Assembly: GCA_963978895.1 (NCBI GenBank)
Contig: OZ022242.1
Span: 21,360,129-21,424,128, forward strand
Length of the DNA: 64,000 nucleotides
Direction of reading: 5' to 3'
Origin: Erpobdella octoculata
Lineage: Eukaryota; Annelida; Clitellata; Hirudinida; Erpobdellidae
Below are positions 1 through 12,353 of this stretch, one piece after another. The notes under the pieces were generated by a model. The model did not search any database and was not told the DNA's origin. It saw only the letters and a list, made by a program, of their open reading frames with translations. The first letter of the stretch is position 1. The number at the start of each line of letters is the position of its first letter. Both the position numbers and the translations under genes were made by a program.

Positions 1-56
1 TGTGTCATGAGTAAAACTGTAAAAGAAACATCAAATGATTAAAGAAAATAAATTAA

Positions 57-1404
57 CTACACTGGAGGTGAAGAAGCAGGCTGTGTTGGTGATGCCTTCT
101 TTGAAGCTTTTTTCTCTGAAAGACTCTCTAATTTCTTCAACAGACTTGATGGAGGTGGGCCCTTTCTATAGATATTAAAGAATTATTTTTAGATAATTAA
201 ATGAATTTTTTGTTTTAAACTTTTTTTATTATTTTTTTCTATCCATAACAGTGTTGACATTTAAACTTTAAATCTATCTCAAAATTAAAATTAAAAAAAA
301 TCATTTTGATGAACCAATACAACAATTAGTCATAAAAACTTTGAATAATTCACTCTGATTTAAAATTGCATTGCTAAAAAAATTATATTTTAAAGATTTG
401 TAGAAATGTTTTTTAATCTTATTTAAATAAATAGAAATAAAAATTTTCATTTGTTAAAATTCAAACATGATTATTTCGATCAAACAGAAATATTTAGCAT
501 TCACCAATATTTAATTATTAATACAATTTCCTTCACAACACTCAAAACTCTCTAAAATAGTTGCTGATCATGAAACTACAAAATTAAATTTATAGTTTGA
601 TATTAAAACAATATTGATTGACTAAACTTCATTGATTACATTAGTTTTGTTTAAAAGATTAGAAAGACAAAAAAGCACTTTGTAATTAAAAACTGACCTT
701 GTCAATTCAATAAAACTAAAATAATATAAGACACCCAAAAACATGATTTGCAAGAAGGGCAGATACATGTTTATCAAAACATGAATGTGTATGTGTAATA
801 GTGCTAAGCCCTGTAACCAGTAACTGATATATAAGCCTAAGCCACACTAAATAATAATCAATTTTCAATAAAGAATGTTTTTACTTTTTAGGAATTTATT
901 ACTTTTAACAATTTTTTTACTTTTCATTCTACAAACTTTTCATTACGTGCATTTGACTAATCAACATCAGCACATTCTATCAACAGAAATAATTATAAAC
1001 AACTATACATTTTCACCTGTGAATTAAAATTAATTTCCACAAATTATTACGCAACCCGGAGATTGCAGACCGCAATCATTTTTATTATACATTAAATATA
1101 AATAATATATTCTATATTAAGAGTAAACATTAAAACACCTGCTCGAATACGCTCTAGACCCAACGGCTAAAGAAATAAAGCTGCTCCCAAACATTCTCAT
1201 TCTTCGACATTGAGAGTTGAAATAATCCTGGCATATACTTGCGTAACGATAATAAAGTAATCACAACAGCAGATATTGTAACAAAAAACAACTAAAATCA
1301 TAACTTTGAAGCAAAAGTACTGAATCACAAAAGTCAACTAATGAAAAGCTAAAATTTAAATTAAAAAAACGCACTCGGCCACTGATTTTCATACTGGCTG
1401 CCAT
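57..1404 (-). CDS. Possible small single-pass membrane protein, three exons
   Basis: A tentative gene model. Exons are 1375-1404 (ATG in the context AAAATGG, reading MAASMKISGR), 698-810 and 57-165. Donors read GTGCGT and GTCAGT, acceptors TTACAG and CTATAG, and the phases agree (0, then 2), giving 83 residues. The middle exon encodes a strongly hydrophobic stretch (about residues 20-45), the last a Pro/Ser/Lys-rich tail ending ASSPPV before TAG. I do not recognise the family. The last exon alone has coding character; the middle exon could be chance. No AATAAA is visible in the 56 bases that remain downstream. If real it would be a small membrane-anchored protein with a charged tail. Confidence 0.35.
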
Positions 1405-1789
1405 TTTCTTTCCTGATTAACAAAGTTATGTCCAAACCATCCAAACTTAACAAAGTTTTGAAAACGGCTGAGTTGTTAAAAACTTTTTTTAAAACCGACT
1501 GGTTGTGGGCCTCAAATAATTTGAAATAATCAAATCGTAAAAAGTAGTTATTAGCTAAGATTCTCTAACCTCAAAGAACATAATCATGAAAAATTCGCCG
1601 TTCGACTCACACTCGCTTCCTATAGCAACCCAGTTATTTAAAACTTAGTGCCACGGCGTAGAGTACTTGAGTTCCCATTTTCCCTGTGGGGGGGGGGGCC
1701 AAGAACAAGACACGGAGCAAATTTTCTGTCAAACGAATCTATTACAAATCGCTGACCATGAGGCTTTGAATTAAATCTAAGAAAAAGCA
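1405..1789. other. Upstream region without recognised gene
   Basis: AT-rich DNA upstream of the possible small membrane protein gene; it may hold its promoter. The only marked feature is a run of about eleven G at 1687-1697. No coding or repeat homology recognised. Confidence 0.4.
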
Positions 1790-3446
<1,657 letters not shown>

Positions 3447-5011
3447 TCTATATATATAAAAGAACATGTCCTGACTGACTGACTGACTGATAATCAACGC
3501 CAAGCTCAAACGCCTTATCCTAGGAACGTGAAATTTGGAACTTATATTACTTTTATAGCGTAAACATCCGCTAAGAAACGATTTTTGAAAATTTTGCTCC
3601 TGAGGTGAAAAAACTGGAAAACAAATTTTTTTCTAAAACAATGTATATCTCGAAAACCAAAAATGAGGAGATTTTGAAATTTGGTATATAGATTTTTTTT
3701 TTAAAATAAAAAAAATACGTGTTTCACCATTTTTTGAAAATTCGGTTTCCCGGACCTCAAATGTGGGTTGGAAAATTGGGTTATTTGGTTTTTAAAGTAG
3801 CTTCTACTCAAAAACTGTTAATGCTACAGAAGTAAAAATTAGTATTTAGTTTCTACTCCAAAAATAATGAAATACGTGTTTTAGCATTTTTTGAAAATTT
3901 GGTTTCCAGGACTTCAAATGTGGGGTGGAAAATAGGGCTAATTGTCTTTTATAGTAACTGCTACTCAAAAACAGTAAATACCACAGATGTACAATTTATT
4001 ATTTAGTTTCTTTTCTAAAAATAAAGATATACGTGTTTCACCATTTTTTACAAATTTGGTTTCCCGGACCTCAAATGTGGGTTGGAAAATTGGGTTATTT
4101 GGTTTTTAAAGTAGCTTCTACTCAAAAACTGTTAATGCTACAAAAGTAAAAATTAGTATTTAGTTTTTACTCTAAAAATAATGATATACGGGTTTCACAA
4201 TTTTTTGAAAATTTGGTTTCCAGGACTTCAAATGTGGGGTGGAAAATAGGGTTATTTGGTTTTTAAAGTAACTGCTACTCAACAACTGTAATTGCCACAG
4301 ATGTACAAATTAATACTTAGTATCTACTCAAAAAAAAAGATATACGTGTTTCATCATTTTTTTGGTTATATGGTTTTTAAAGTAGCTGCTACTCAAAAAC
4401 TGTTAATGCTACAGAAGTAAAAATTAGTATTTAGTTTCTACTCCAAAAATAATGAAATACGTGTTTTAGCATTTTTTGAAAAATTGGTTTCCTGGACCTC
4501 AAATGTGGGGTGGAAATAAGGGTTATTTGATTTCAAAATAACTGCTACTCACAAACTGTAAGTGCTACAAATGTAAAAATTAGTATTTTGAAGTTTTGTG
4601 CCGGTTAAAAGTGGCTAAGTCCAGTTTATCATCGGCCGGGCCAAACCGTTATTTTAGAGTCTTCACACGGGCCAGGCCAAACCTTAAATCAAAGTGGGAC
4701 GGGCCGAGGTTTTTCCCCAAGTATATAGATATTTTAGTGATTTTAGGGTCTTCAGTTTGGCCGGGCCAAACCTGAGGTCAAGGTGGGACGGGCCGAAGTT
4801 TTTCATCAAGTATATAGAACTTCTAGGCCTGTAAAAATGGGCCGGGCCTAATTCAGACGGGCTGTGCCGGGCCAGGAGTTTGGGTTTTTAAAACTGGCTG
4901 GGCTAATTTGTCGACGGGCCGAGCCGAGACCTAAAAAAATGATCTCTACTATGGATGCACGGTTCAAACTCTCTAATTTCATGCGAGCGAAGCCGCTACG
5001 GGCACTGCTAG
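3447..5011 (+). mobile_element. Helitron family A, copy 2 (complete)
   Basis: Begins TCTATATATATAAAAG after an A and ends GGGCACTGCTAG before a T, as Helitrons inserted between A and T do. A short hairpin (CGAAG, loop, CTACG here; CTTCG in copy 3) lies about 10 bases before CTAG. Between them are (GACT)n, 157-bp monomers and a GC-rich GGGCCGGGCC-type 3' part. No open reading frame of interest; mobilised in trans if at all. Confidence 0.75.
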
Positions 5012-6774
5012 TATATATATAAAAGAACATGTCCTGACTGACTGACTGACTGACTGATAATCAACGCCGAGCTCAAACGCCTCATCCTAGGAACGTGAAA
5101 TTTGGAACTTATATTACTTTTATAGCGTAAACATCCGCTAAGAAAGGATTTTTAGTTTCTACTCCAAAAATAATGAAATACGTGTTTTAGCATTTTTTGA
5201 AAATTTGGTTACCAGGACCTCAAATGTGGGGTGGAAATAAGGGTTATTTGATTTCAAAATAACTGTTACTCACAAACTGTAAGTGTTACAAATGTAAAAA
5301 TTAGTATTTTGAAGTTTTGTGCCGGTTAAAAGTAGCTAAGTTCAGTTTATCATCGGCCGGGACAAGCCGTTATTTTAGAGTCTTCACACGGGCCACGCCA
5401 AACCTTAAATCCTAGGAACGTGAAATTTGGAACTTATATTACTTTTATAGCGTAAACATCCGCTAAGAAAGGAATTTTGAAAATATTGCTCCTGAGGGGA
5501 AAAAACTGGAAAACAAACTTTTTTCTAAAAGAATGTATATCTCGAAAACCAAAAATGAGGAGATTTTGAAACTTGGTACATGGATTTTTCTTGAAAAATA
5601 AAAAGATACGTGTTTTACCATTTTTTGAAAATTTGGTTTCCCGGACCTCAAATGTGGGTTGGAAAATTGGGTTATTTGGTTTTTAAAGTAGCTGCTACTC
5701 AAAAACTGTGAATGCTACAGGAGTAAAAATTAGTATTTAGTTTCTACTCCAAAAATAATGAAATACGTGTTTTAGCATTTTTTGAAAATTTGGTTTCCAG
5801 GACTTCAAATGTGGGGGTGGAAAATAGGGTTATTTGTTTTTTAAAGTAACTGCTACTCAAAAACTGTAAATACCACAGATGTAAAAATTAGTATTTCGTT
5901 TCTATTCTAAAAATAAAGATATACGTGTTTCACCATTTTTTTACAACTTTAGTTTCCAGGACCTTAAATGTGGGGTGGACAATAGGATTACTTGGTTTTT
6001 AAAGTAGCTGCTACTCAAAAACTGTGAATGCTACAGGAGTAAAAATTAATATTTAGTTTCTACTCTAAAAATAATGATATACGAATTTCACAATTTTTTT
6101 AAAATTTGGTTTCCAGGACATCAAATGTGGGGTGGAAAATAGGGTTATTTGGTTTTTAAAGTAACTGCTACTGAAAAACTGTAATTTCTACAGATGTAAA
6201 AACTAATACTTAGTATCTACTCAAAAAAAAAGATATACGTGTTTCACCATTTTTTAATACTTTGGTGTCCATGACTTCAAATGTGGGGTCAAAATAAGGG
6301 TTATTTGATTTTAAAATAACTGCTACTCAACAACTGCAAGCATTACAGTTGTAAAACTTAGTATTTTGAGGTTTTGTGCCGGTTAAAAGTAGCTGAGTCC
6401 AGTTTATCACCGGTCGTACCAAGCCGTTATTTTAGGGCCTTTTTACGGGCCAGGCTAAACCTTAAATCAAGGTGGTACGGGCCGAGGTTTTTCACTAAGC
6501 ATATAGACATTTTAGTGATTTTAGGGTCTTCAGACGGGCCGGGCCAAACCTGAAGTCATGGTGGGACGAGCCGAAGTTTTTCATCAAGTATATAGAATTT
6601 CTAGGCCTGTAAAAACGGGCCGGGCCCAAATTAGACGGGCCGTGCCGGGCCAGGAATTTTGGTTTTGAAACGGGCTGGGCCAAGTTGTCGACGGGCCGAG
6701 CCGACACCTATGTATGGATGCACGGTTCAAATTCTCTAATTTCATGCGAGCGAAGCCGCTTCGGGCACTGCTAG
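5012..6774 (+). mobile_element. Helitron family A, copy 3 (tandem with copy 2)
   Basis: Follows copy 2 head to tail with no spacer: CTAG is followed at once by TATATATATAAAAGAACATG. It ends with the hairpin CGAAG-CCG-CTTCG at 6750-6762 and CTAG at 6771-6774. The start of the body is duplicated: the word CCTAGGAACGTGAAATTTGG occurs at 5086 and again at 5411, a sign of recombination between monomers. Confidence 0.75.
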
Positions 6775-6790
6775 TATATTTATATATATA

Positions 6791-7238
6791 TACTAGCGGG
6801 GTTACCCGGCGTTGCCCGGGGTTTTTAGAGGTTTCTCTAATGTTTGTCTCTCTCGCTCCCGTTTCCTTCTCCACTTTCCCGTTTTCGTCGCGTTCCCGTT
6901 CGCTTTTCCGCTCTCGGTCGTTTTCCAGCTCCCGGTAGCTTTCTCGCTCAGAAGTTTTGTTATCGATTTTCTCTCTTGCTCGTGTTTCCTTCCAAGCTTG
7001 CTCTCCCGATTCCAGTCGCTTTCCGCGTTCCCGGTCGTTTTCCCGTTCCCGGTCGCTTTCCCGTTCCCGGTCGCTTTCCCGTTCCCGCTCACGCTTGCTC
7101 TCCCGTTCCCGGTCATGCTTGTTCTCCCATTTCCGGTCACGGTTGCTCTCCCGTTCCCGTTCCCGTTCACGCTCATTTTCTCTTTTCCATTCTTTCATAA
7201 CTTCTGTTAGCCTATAAAACGTAAAATAGATTTGCTAA
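6791..7238 (-). mobile_element. Helitron family B, copy 1
   Basis: On the minus strand it ends with the hairpin CCGGGCAACGCCGGG and then TAACCCCGCTAG (6791-6794), a Helitron-type 3' end. The body is a purine-rich imperfect minisatellite built of about 18-bp units like GACCGGGAACGGGAAAGC. Long open frames rich in Arg/Ser or Pro/Phe here are by-products of the repeat, not genes. Confidence 0.65.
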
Positions 7239-7240
7239 GA

Positions 7241-7555
7241 CTATATATATATATGAATGTTTGTGGGTTAGTTTGTCTATTATAGAAACGGGAAAGCGAC
7301 CCGGAACAGAAAAGCAAGCGTGAGCGGGAATGGGAGAGCAAACGTGAGCGGGAACGGGACAGCGACCGGGAACGGGAAAACGACCGGGAACGGGAAAACG
7401 ACCGGGAGCGGGAAAGCGACCGGCAGCGGGAAAACGACCGAAAACGGGGAAGCGAACAGGAGTGGGAAAGCAGGTGGGAAAGGAAACGGGAGAGAAAGAG
7501 ACAAACATTAGAAAAACCTCTAAAAAACCCGGGCAACGCCGGGTATCTCCGCTAG
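7241..7555 (+). mobile_element. Helitron family B, copy 2
   Basis: Short complete copy, convergent with neither coding gene and back to back with copy 1. It starts CTATATATATATATGAATG with the GTTTGTGGGTTAGTTTGTC motif common near Helitron 5' ends, continues with the 18-bp purine-rich minisatellite, and ends with hairpin CCGGGCAACGCCGGG and CTAG at 7552-7555. Confidence 0.7.
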
Positions 7556-7625
7556 TACATACATAAACACACACACAGACACACATACATGCACATACAC
7601 ATACATACATACACACATACATACG

Positions 7626-7701
<76 letters not shown>
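7556..7701. repeat. ACACATACAT-type and (TA)n microsatellites
   Basis: Simple repeat: CACATACA variants to about 7627, then about 36 TA units to 7701, sitting between two family B Helitron ends. Confidence 0.9.
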
Positions 7702-7704
<3 letters not shown>

Positions 7705-7853
7705 CCCGCTCGCTCACCCGCTCCGCTCCGCTCATTTTGTGACGGATTTCAAATTTTTTTCTCTATATTTGATTCCCCTTGACTCTCAAGGTTGTGTGAA
7801 AATTTCATTACTATCGGATGAATGGTGTAGCAATGCATAAAGGAAACGAATAT
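7702..7853 (-). mobile_element. Helitron family B, copy 3 (5' part)
   Basis: Read on the minus strand it has TTTATGCATTGCTACACC, CATTCATCCGATAGTAATG and TTTTCACACAACC, the same 5' body as the copies at 19.9 and 40.5 kb, and ends in GAGCGGAGCGGAGCGGGTG repeats at the left. The 3' hairpin end is missing. Confidence 0.6.
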
Positions 7854-7943
7854 ATATATACATATATACATATATACAAACATTCATTTTTATATATATA
7901 GATATATATGTATATATATATACATATATATATACATATATAC

Positions 7944-8030
<87 letters not shown>
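7854..8030. repeat. (TATACA)n and (TA)n microsatellite
   Basis: TATATACA units grade into a pure TA tract from about 7960 to 8029, again between Helitron sequences. Confidence 0.9.
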
Positions 8031-8032
<2 letters not shown>

Positions 8033-8118
8033 TTTTGTTTTTCCTATTATTTAAGTTCAGCTTTTAATAATAATTGAAAAACAAAGTATATTTTTTTAAA
8101 CAAAATGTCTCTTATAAT

Positions 8119-8930
8119 ATGAATGACGACGATGATCCTGTGTCGAGAAAACGGCGTCTAGCTAAAGAAAGGCAACAGAGATATCGCGAAAGACAAACTC
8201 CACAATCAAAAGCAAAAATTCGAGTTTTAGATGCAGAAGCTGATCAACAACGCACTGCACAAATGTCTGTTGAGGAATTGCAAATTTTTTATGCTTCTCA
8301 TGCCGCATCACAACAACGTTATGTCTATCGACTTACTCCTCAACATCTAGAAGCTTTTCACACTTCCATTGCTGCCTCACAACGTCATCGAATTGAGCAA
8401 ATGTCTCCCCATGAATTGCAGTTACATCGAGAAACCAATGCTGCCAAGGAACGCCATCGAGTTGAACAAATGTCTCCCAATAAATTGCAGCTACATCGAG
8501 CTGCTAATGCGATCTCCCAACGTTTAGCACAAGATCGTGCGGGTGAGGCAGTTCGTAACGAAGCAATTAACTTCAACGAAACTCAATTCGATCAACATGA
8601 TTGTGGTGAATTTGAGGTTTTATTACTTCATGTCGATCAAGAAATTTTGCAGAGCAACCATCAGATGGACTATTCACTTCATGTTGTCGAAAAGGCAAAG
8701 TAATGTTGCCAAAACCAATTGACATTCACGGTAATACACTTGAATATCCCGATTTTCTTAAAAGCCTCATGTCAGACACGGCCAATCCAGATAGACAAAA
8801 ATTTTTGATTTGCTTATATATAAAATTTTTTTTTATGGTTATCAAATGTCATTTTGTTTTTGTTGACTATTCTCATAATAACGGGCGCCGTATTTTAAAG
8901 CTTCCGTCATTTTTGACGGGCCATCTCTAG
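8119..8930 (+). pseudogene. Helitron family D with Rep/helicase N-terminal fragment
   Basis: From 8119 the frame reads a basic, repeated region (RKRRLAKERQQRYRERQT; then three units like QMSPHELQLHR) typical of the N-terminal part of Helitron Rep/helicase proteins. After a frame change near 8620 it reads FTSCCRKGKVMLPKP and LEYPDFLKSLM, the conserved CCxKGKVxLP block that follows. The protein breaks off about 8805; the Rep (HUH) nuclease and Pif1-like helicase are absent. The 3' end has hairpin CCGTCA-TTTT-TGACGG at 8904-8919 and CTAG at 8927-8930. This is an internally deleted, non-functional derivative of a once autonomous Helitron. Confidence 0.7.
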
Positions 8931-9062
8931 TGATTTCAGAGTTATCTATAAAACCCAACAGGATTATACTACCTTGATACAATTGTCATCGTCTGTGCAC
9001 ATTTCTCATGATGTGCCTCAAGGCTCAATATTGGGTCCACTTATGTTAATGTTTTTCATCTA
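8931..9062 (+). pseudogene. LINE reverse transcriptase fragment 2
   Basis: Begins immediately after the Helitron CTAG end with TGATTTCAGAGTTATC (a mutated WFQSYL block) and continues to VPQGSILGPLMLMFFIY, a hallmark reverse-transcriptase block of CR1/Jockey LINEs. It is the continuation of the fragment that ends at 1923 and is in turn interrupted at 9063 by a Tigger element. Confidence 0.8.
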
Positions 9063-10155
9063 CAGTAGAAGTCCCTTATTCCGGCACGTACGGGAATGGC
9101 TCGGTGCCGGACTACCGGAAATTCCGGTCTATCGGGCAGTACCCCTTCTTTTTTTTAGTGTAAGCTTTGCCGTAAAACAAATGTACTTTGTTTTTTTTAA
9201 CTACATACATACATAAATCGTAGTTATAAGAATAATTAGGCTAATAAAAACTAAAAATACAGTATGCAAATACAACAAAGTTTATTTTACATTTCATATA
9301 ATGTAAAACACTTAAATTTAAAAAGTCACGAATGTCTTGTTGTTTTCTTGAGTTTTGGCGTTTAGTAAAATATTTATTTCTAATGATATGGAAATAAATA
9401 ATTTCAGAAGCACTGTAGCTAGTACTAGCCTCAGCAAATGAGATAAACTTATTTAGTGAATCTGCAGCTTCTGCCCAGCTGATTTTTTCCTTTTCTTCCG
9501 TTTCGGCATCTGAGTCACTTTCTTCAAGATTTTGAGTAGGCTGAAGGTTTACTACACTGTTGATAATGTCCTTATCGGTTAGTTCTTGTTCAACAGGCTC
9601 ATTCTCGTCGATTAGAAGCCATTCCTTTACCTCATCTTCAGACAGGTTTTTCAAGGGATTGTCAGAACTTCTAACAACATCCAAAACTTTGGTCAGAGCG
9701 TCTTAATGGTTTTCTTCCTCATCAGTCTGTAGAGTTAGGTCAGATGCAGGGTTTGCAGCTGGCCAAAGTTTTCTCCAGCATTTCTTATTTTCACCTTTTT
9801 CTAGCCGTTTGATGATTTCTAGTTTCTGATTGAGAATCAGTGTTGCGTGTTTTCGTTTCTTTCCTTTTGAACTCGAAGGCTTAGGTTTTGAAACTATGGT
9901 CACTGTACAGTTAGAGTTTTTTCTAAAGTGTTAAAACACAATCCCTTCAACCGCTGTGAACAAACTATGAGTTATGCGTGTCTATTCCGCTTGCGTACGT
10001 TATTTAAATGGGAAATTGCACAGATAAAAAATTTAAAAATTGATAAAAATATTTATAAGCCAAGAATAATTTTTTTTTTAATTGAAAAAATTTTTTTGAT
10101 GCCGGACCTTCGGGCATTCCGGACTGCTGGATGCCGGACTAAGGGACTTCTACTG
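9063..10155 (-). mobile_element. Tigger/pogo transposon, internally deleted
   Basis: Inverted ends CAGTAGAAGTCCC / GGGACTTCTACTG lie next to TA target duplications (9061-9062 and 10156-10157). On the minus strand the frame starts at 9903 with a CENP-B-like helix-turn-helix (KRKHATLILNQKLEIIKRLE), jumps to KCWRKLWP and goes on, past one in-frame stop at 9703, to the Tigger C-terminal block ISWAEAADSLNKFISFAE ending near 9241. The DDE catalytic core between the HTH and KLWP is deleted. It sits inside the LINE reverse transcriptase. Confidence 0.85.
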
Positions 10156-10600
10156 TATATAAATAATATGAGCTCAATTTCGAACATTTTCAAGTTTGTT
10201 TTGTTTGCTAATCTTTTTGTTTCTGATGATAATTTATCGAATCTTTTACTTAGATATCAATAAAATGAATTGGTTATTCTCTACCAGTGGTTCTCCGCAA
10301 ATAGATTGTCTCTAAATTTAGCTAAAACAAATTATATTTTATTTCATTAATTAAATGTGATCATGTATTGCAAGTTATTGACTTTTCTATAAACCGTGTA
10401 AAATCTTGCAAATTTCAAATTTCTGGGTGTCTTGATTGATTAGCATTTTACAACTAGGTATGTTAGATTTAAAATGTCAAGAAACATTGGCATCATATCA
10501 CCTATCACGTATACGTTTTCTTGTTTACACAAAAAAAATTGCAATTCTGATGTACTTTTCTTTCATTCACCCATATTTATCGCAGTCATATCAGTTCCAA
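10156..10600 (+). pseudogene. LINE reverse transcriptase fragment 3
   Basis: Resumes as LYINNMSSISNIFKFVLFA after the Tigger insertion, then LSLNLAKTNYILF, KFQISGCLD-type and FSFIHPYLS blocks in changing frames. These match the fingers-palm-thumb end of CR1-like reverse transcriptase. The FADD catalytic motif is degraded (FANL). Several stops and frame changes; dead. Confidence 0.75.
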
Positions 10601-10637
10601 AGCAAATTTCTAGGAGTGGACTTTACTCAGTTCCTGA

Positions 10638-11930
10638 CAGGGCCGTAACCAGCTATGGGGCCGGGGGAGCCCAGGCCCCACCAGTTTTGTTCAGGCTCCC
10701 CCAGTTTTGGTCGGGCCTCCCAGCTCAATCAGGCCTCCCAGTTCCTTGTATTGCTGTCCAGTTCAACAAAGCAAATGTAGGTGGCTTATATAATGAATTG
10801 TTTGAATTTGCTATGGCAAAAGATGATAAATGTTTTATTGCGTAGGATTTTACAAAACATGCCTCAAAATGCCAAATTCTTGTCGCCTCTTATCCAAAAC
10901 GAAGTACTCGAATTGATGGCACAGATTGTACAAGTAGTGATTGTCGAAGAATGCAAAGATTCTGACATTAACTGGCATTCGGTCAAGTGCAACGAAACTC
11001 GAGATCAGTGCAATGTTGAGGATATGTCGATTGTCATTCGCTATGTGCCTTGTGGAAAGTCAGTAGAGCACATGATCCCAATGATCAAGGCTAGTGAGTT
11101 AGATGCTAAAAGCCTGACACGTTCGCTGCTTACAGAGCTTCAGGCTCAGCAGCTGGACCCGCTCAAATTTTGAGTTAATGTTATGACGAAGCTAGTGTAA
11201 TGAGCGGCGGAAAGGGAGGTGTCCAGAAATCATTGCCAAAGAGACTCTATGGACCGCTGAATTCCGTACGTGCACTGCTATAATCACTATCACCAATTCC
11301 ATCTGGTGGTTGCGCACGCTATGGAATCAGAGATAAAAGTGAAAAACTTTTTCAGTTTATGTGAGCAATTGTATGTGTTTTTCCGCCAAACTTTTGTGAC
11401 AAACACATATGGAAGTGACACAATAAAGCAGTTATTTGCCCAAAGATGGACTGTCCACTATCAATCTGTAATAGTTGTCAAAAACAACAGAGAATAACGT
11501 TTGCAGACCCTCGAAATTGTTGCCAACTCAGACAAAATTCCGGCTGATGTGTCGGTTAAAGCAGCGTAGCTGCTCAACAAAGTTTCAAAGTCGGAATTTG
11601 TTTTTTTTTTTTCAAATGCCTTGCTGAGCTTGCTGGCACCGGCCAATGCTTTGTTGCAAGGTCTGCAGAGGTCTTTGATCAAATGACAGATGCTGCTGAC
11701 TTTCCATCAAATGAGGACGACCATGTAGTGTCAGTAAAGCGCAAACAAGTTCAAAGCACCTGGCTGACCGGCTCTGTGGTCACCCCACTTTGGGTTATGA
11801 TCATGTTATTGGTTCTAAAGTTACTTCACGCGAGCTCATGAGGCATGCTTGCACCCCCAACCAGCGGGGTGACTTTGGACTAGCCTTTAAACGCGTAAAA
11901 AAAATTTTTCAACTTCACTACTATGCACAT
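10638..11930 (+). pseudogene. hAT transposase relic, DUF4371/ZMYM type
   Basis: A left end like a hAT terminus, CAGGGCCGTAACCAGC, lies at 10638; no matching right end was found. From 10781 the frame reads ILQNMPQNAKFLSPLIQNEV and DMSIVIRYV, then in other frames HCYNHYHQFHLVVAHAMES and NFFSLCEQLYVFFRQ. This order is that of the DUF4371 to RNase H-like core of ZMYM1-like hAT transposases. Many stops and frame changes. Nothing else is seen up to 12.3 kb. Confidence 0.7.
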
Positions 11931-12265
11931 CTTTAATAGCATAGTTGCTCATAGAAATGAAATTTGTACTTTAAAATATAGGTTGATTCATGTGTGAACT
12001 GAGCCAAAGGCCCCCGTTTTACGGTACTGAAACATTGTCTGGGCTTCTAAATTTCTAATTACTTTTCCCGTCTCAAACACATACATCGCTCAAAAGAGAT
12101 CTATACACATACTGTGCAGACTCCAACTTATGTCATAAAAGTCCTCACTAATATTGGTCAATTAAATATGTTTCAAACAACTATATTTATGTACAAATTC
12201 AAAAATAGCACGTTGCCTGCTTCTTTTAGCAAAGCTCACTATTTGTTTGTTGTGACGCATTTGTA
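11931..12265. other. Intergenic, nothing recognised
   Basis: AT-rich sequence between the hAT relic and the 3' end of the long minus-strand gene. No repeat ends or coding similarity recognised. Confidence 0.4.
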
Positions 12266-12271
12266 TTTATT
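12266..12271 (-). terminator. Polyadenylation signal AATAAA
   Basis: AATAAA on the minus strand, about 83 bases after the stop codon of the 12354-15942 gene; a good position for its 3' end. Confidence 0.5.
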
Positions 12272-12353
12272 CAACACAGTTAAACACATAAAACAAATCT
12301 GACCAACAAACGATCTTAAATTTAATTAATTAAATTTAATAAAATTTTTAGAA

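Noticed and set aside
6584..7198. Long frames of Glu/Arg (minus) or Ser/Arg and Pro/Phe (plus), also at 20143-20705 and 47809-48114
   Set aside because: All six frames stay open because of the 18-bp multiple-of-three minisatellite in family B Helitrons; they end at Helitron termini and have no splice or start context.
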